Made by a program: the position numbers and the translations under genes. From an uncultured Acidimicrobiaceae bacterium (GTDB lineage: Bacteria > Actinomycetota > Acidimicrobiia > Acidimicrobiales > Ilumatobacteraceae): a DNA stretch of 8,652 nt. Below are positions 8,246 to 8,652 of the stretch, piece after piece. The DNA is taken from contig CAIXHI010000233.1 of assembly GCA_903919215.1 (NCBI GenBank), positions 1 to 8,652 on the forward strand, written 5' to 3'. The notes under the pieces are model-generated. The model was not told the DNA's origin. It searched no databases and worked only from the letters and a program-made list of their open reading frames with translations. Numbering within the stretch: the stretch's first letter is position 1; every line of letters begins with the position of its first letter.

Positions 8246-8652
8246 TCACGGGTGCACTTTCAGTGTGGATCCCTTGCCATCGGGCAGGCGCATGACCTCG
8301 ATACCGACGTGGAGTTGCTGCTTCATCGCCTCCACGTGGGTGATGGCACCCACCATGCGGCCCATCGCGTGCAGTTGCGACAAGGCCGCGATGGCGTCGT
8401 CGAGAGCATCCGGGTCGAGCGAGCCGAAGCCCTCGTCGACGAACAACGCTTCGAACTGTTTGCCACTGGCGGTGCCACCGTGGCTGACGACATCGGCCAG
8501 GCCCAGCGCCAGCGAGAGCGACGCCTGGAACTGCTCGCCGCCCGACAATGAGGCCGTGGCCCGAGGGCGGCCAGTGTGCGCATCGAAGACTTCCAGCCCC
8601 AGCCCACCCTTCGAGCTGGAGCTGCGGTTGAGCCGGTAGCGATGGTTGGTCA
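8246..8652 (-). CDS. sbcC: SbcC-type nuclease subunit ATPase, C-terminal 134 residues (5' end beyond window)
   Basis: SbcC is the Rad50/SMC-like ABC ATPase that partners the SbcD (Mre11-like) nuclease, opening hairpins and trimming blocked or misfolded DNA ends. Only the C-terminal half of the split ATPase head is in view. The open frame continues to the window edge with no start needed, so the gene is partial here. Seen: the ABC signature LSGGEQF at 8548-8528; SLALGLADVVSH after it; Walker B plus D-loop LFVDEGFGSLD at 8446-8414 with catalytic Asp-Glu; and the switch histidine in ITHVEAM (His codon 8338-8336). These match the E. coli SbcC C-terminus closely in order and spacing. The coiled coil, zinc hook and Walker A would lie upstream, outside the window. 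The fifth signature residue is Gln, where E. coli has Ser. Other SMC-like ATPases (RecN, YhaN-type, RecF) share the signature, but VDEGFGSLD plus THVEAMK favours SbcC. recC follows 39 bases downstream on the same strand, in the same reading frame. Confidence 0.92.
   Translation of the reverse strand, partial: TNHRYRLNRSSSSKGGLGLEVFDAHTGRPRATASLSGGEQFQASLSLALGLADVVSHGGTASGKQFEALFVDEGFGSLDPDALDDAIAALSQLHAMGRMVGAITHVEAMKQQLHVGIEVMRLPDGKGSTLKVHP

Noticed and set aside
1..8652. A novel defence island or mobile system
   Set aside because: All four genes are conserved repair genes. I see no transposase, integrase, toxin-antitoxin pair, direct repeats or composition break, and nothing unassigned remains except a 39-base spacer.

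Overview
The window is almost entirely one co-directional, minus-strand cluster of DNA double-strand-break repair genes: sbcC (3' end only), recC, recB, recD (3' end missing). Three of the four products together make the RecBCD helicase-nuclease. The fourth is the ATPase subunit of the SbcCD nuclease. I see no RNA gene, mobile element, CRISPR array, repeat array or prophage gene, and only one short intergenic gap.

The DNA is strongly GC-rich, with G or C at most third codon positions. The gene order recC-recB-recD, with no ptrA between recC and recB, differs from enterobacteria and matches what I recall of actinobacterial loci such as the mycobacterial one. I infer a high-GC actinobacterium, possibly of the Acidimicrobiia. 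The phylum is a moderate-confidence guess and the class a weak one, since no rRNA or lineage marker is present.

Layout, read from high to low coordinates in the direction of transcription: 8652-8246 is the last 134 codons of an SbcC-type ATPase, with the ABC signature, Walker B/D-loop and switch histidine. 8245-8207 is a 39-base spacer. 8206-4769 is recC (1145 aa). 4772-1314 is recB (1152 aa). 1317-1 is recD (first 439 codons, running off the window). The recC/recB and recB/recD junctions are both 4-base ATGA stop/start overlaps, so the three subunits are probably translationally coupled.

Functionally, RecB (3'-5' SF1A helicase plus the only nuclease domain) and RecD (5'-3' SF1B helicase) would unwind from a blunt end, while RecC scaffolds the complex and scans the 3' strand for a Chi-type signal. 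Every helicase and nuclease catalytic motif I checked in RecB and RecD is intact, so this looks like a working enzyme. The main deviation is in RecC: half of the residues that line the Chi-reading channel in E. coli are replaced while the other half are conserved, which suggests a different or absent Chi sequence. I did not find a previously undescribed system. This is a housekeeping repair locus with a few points worth checking.
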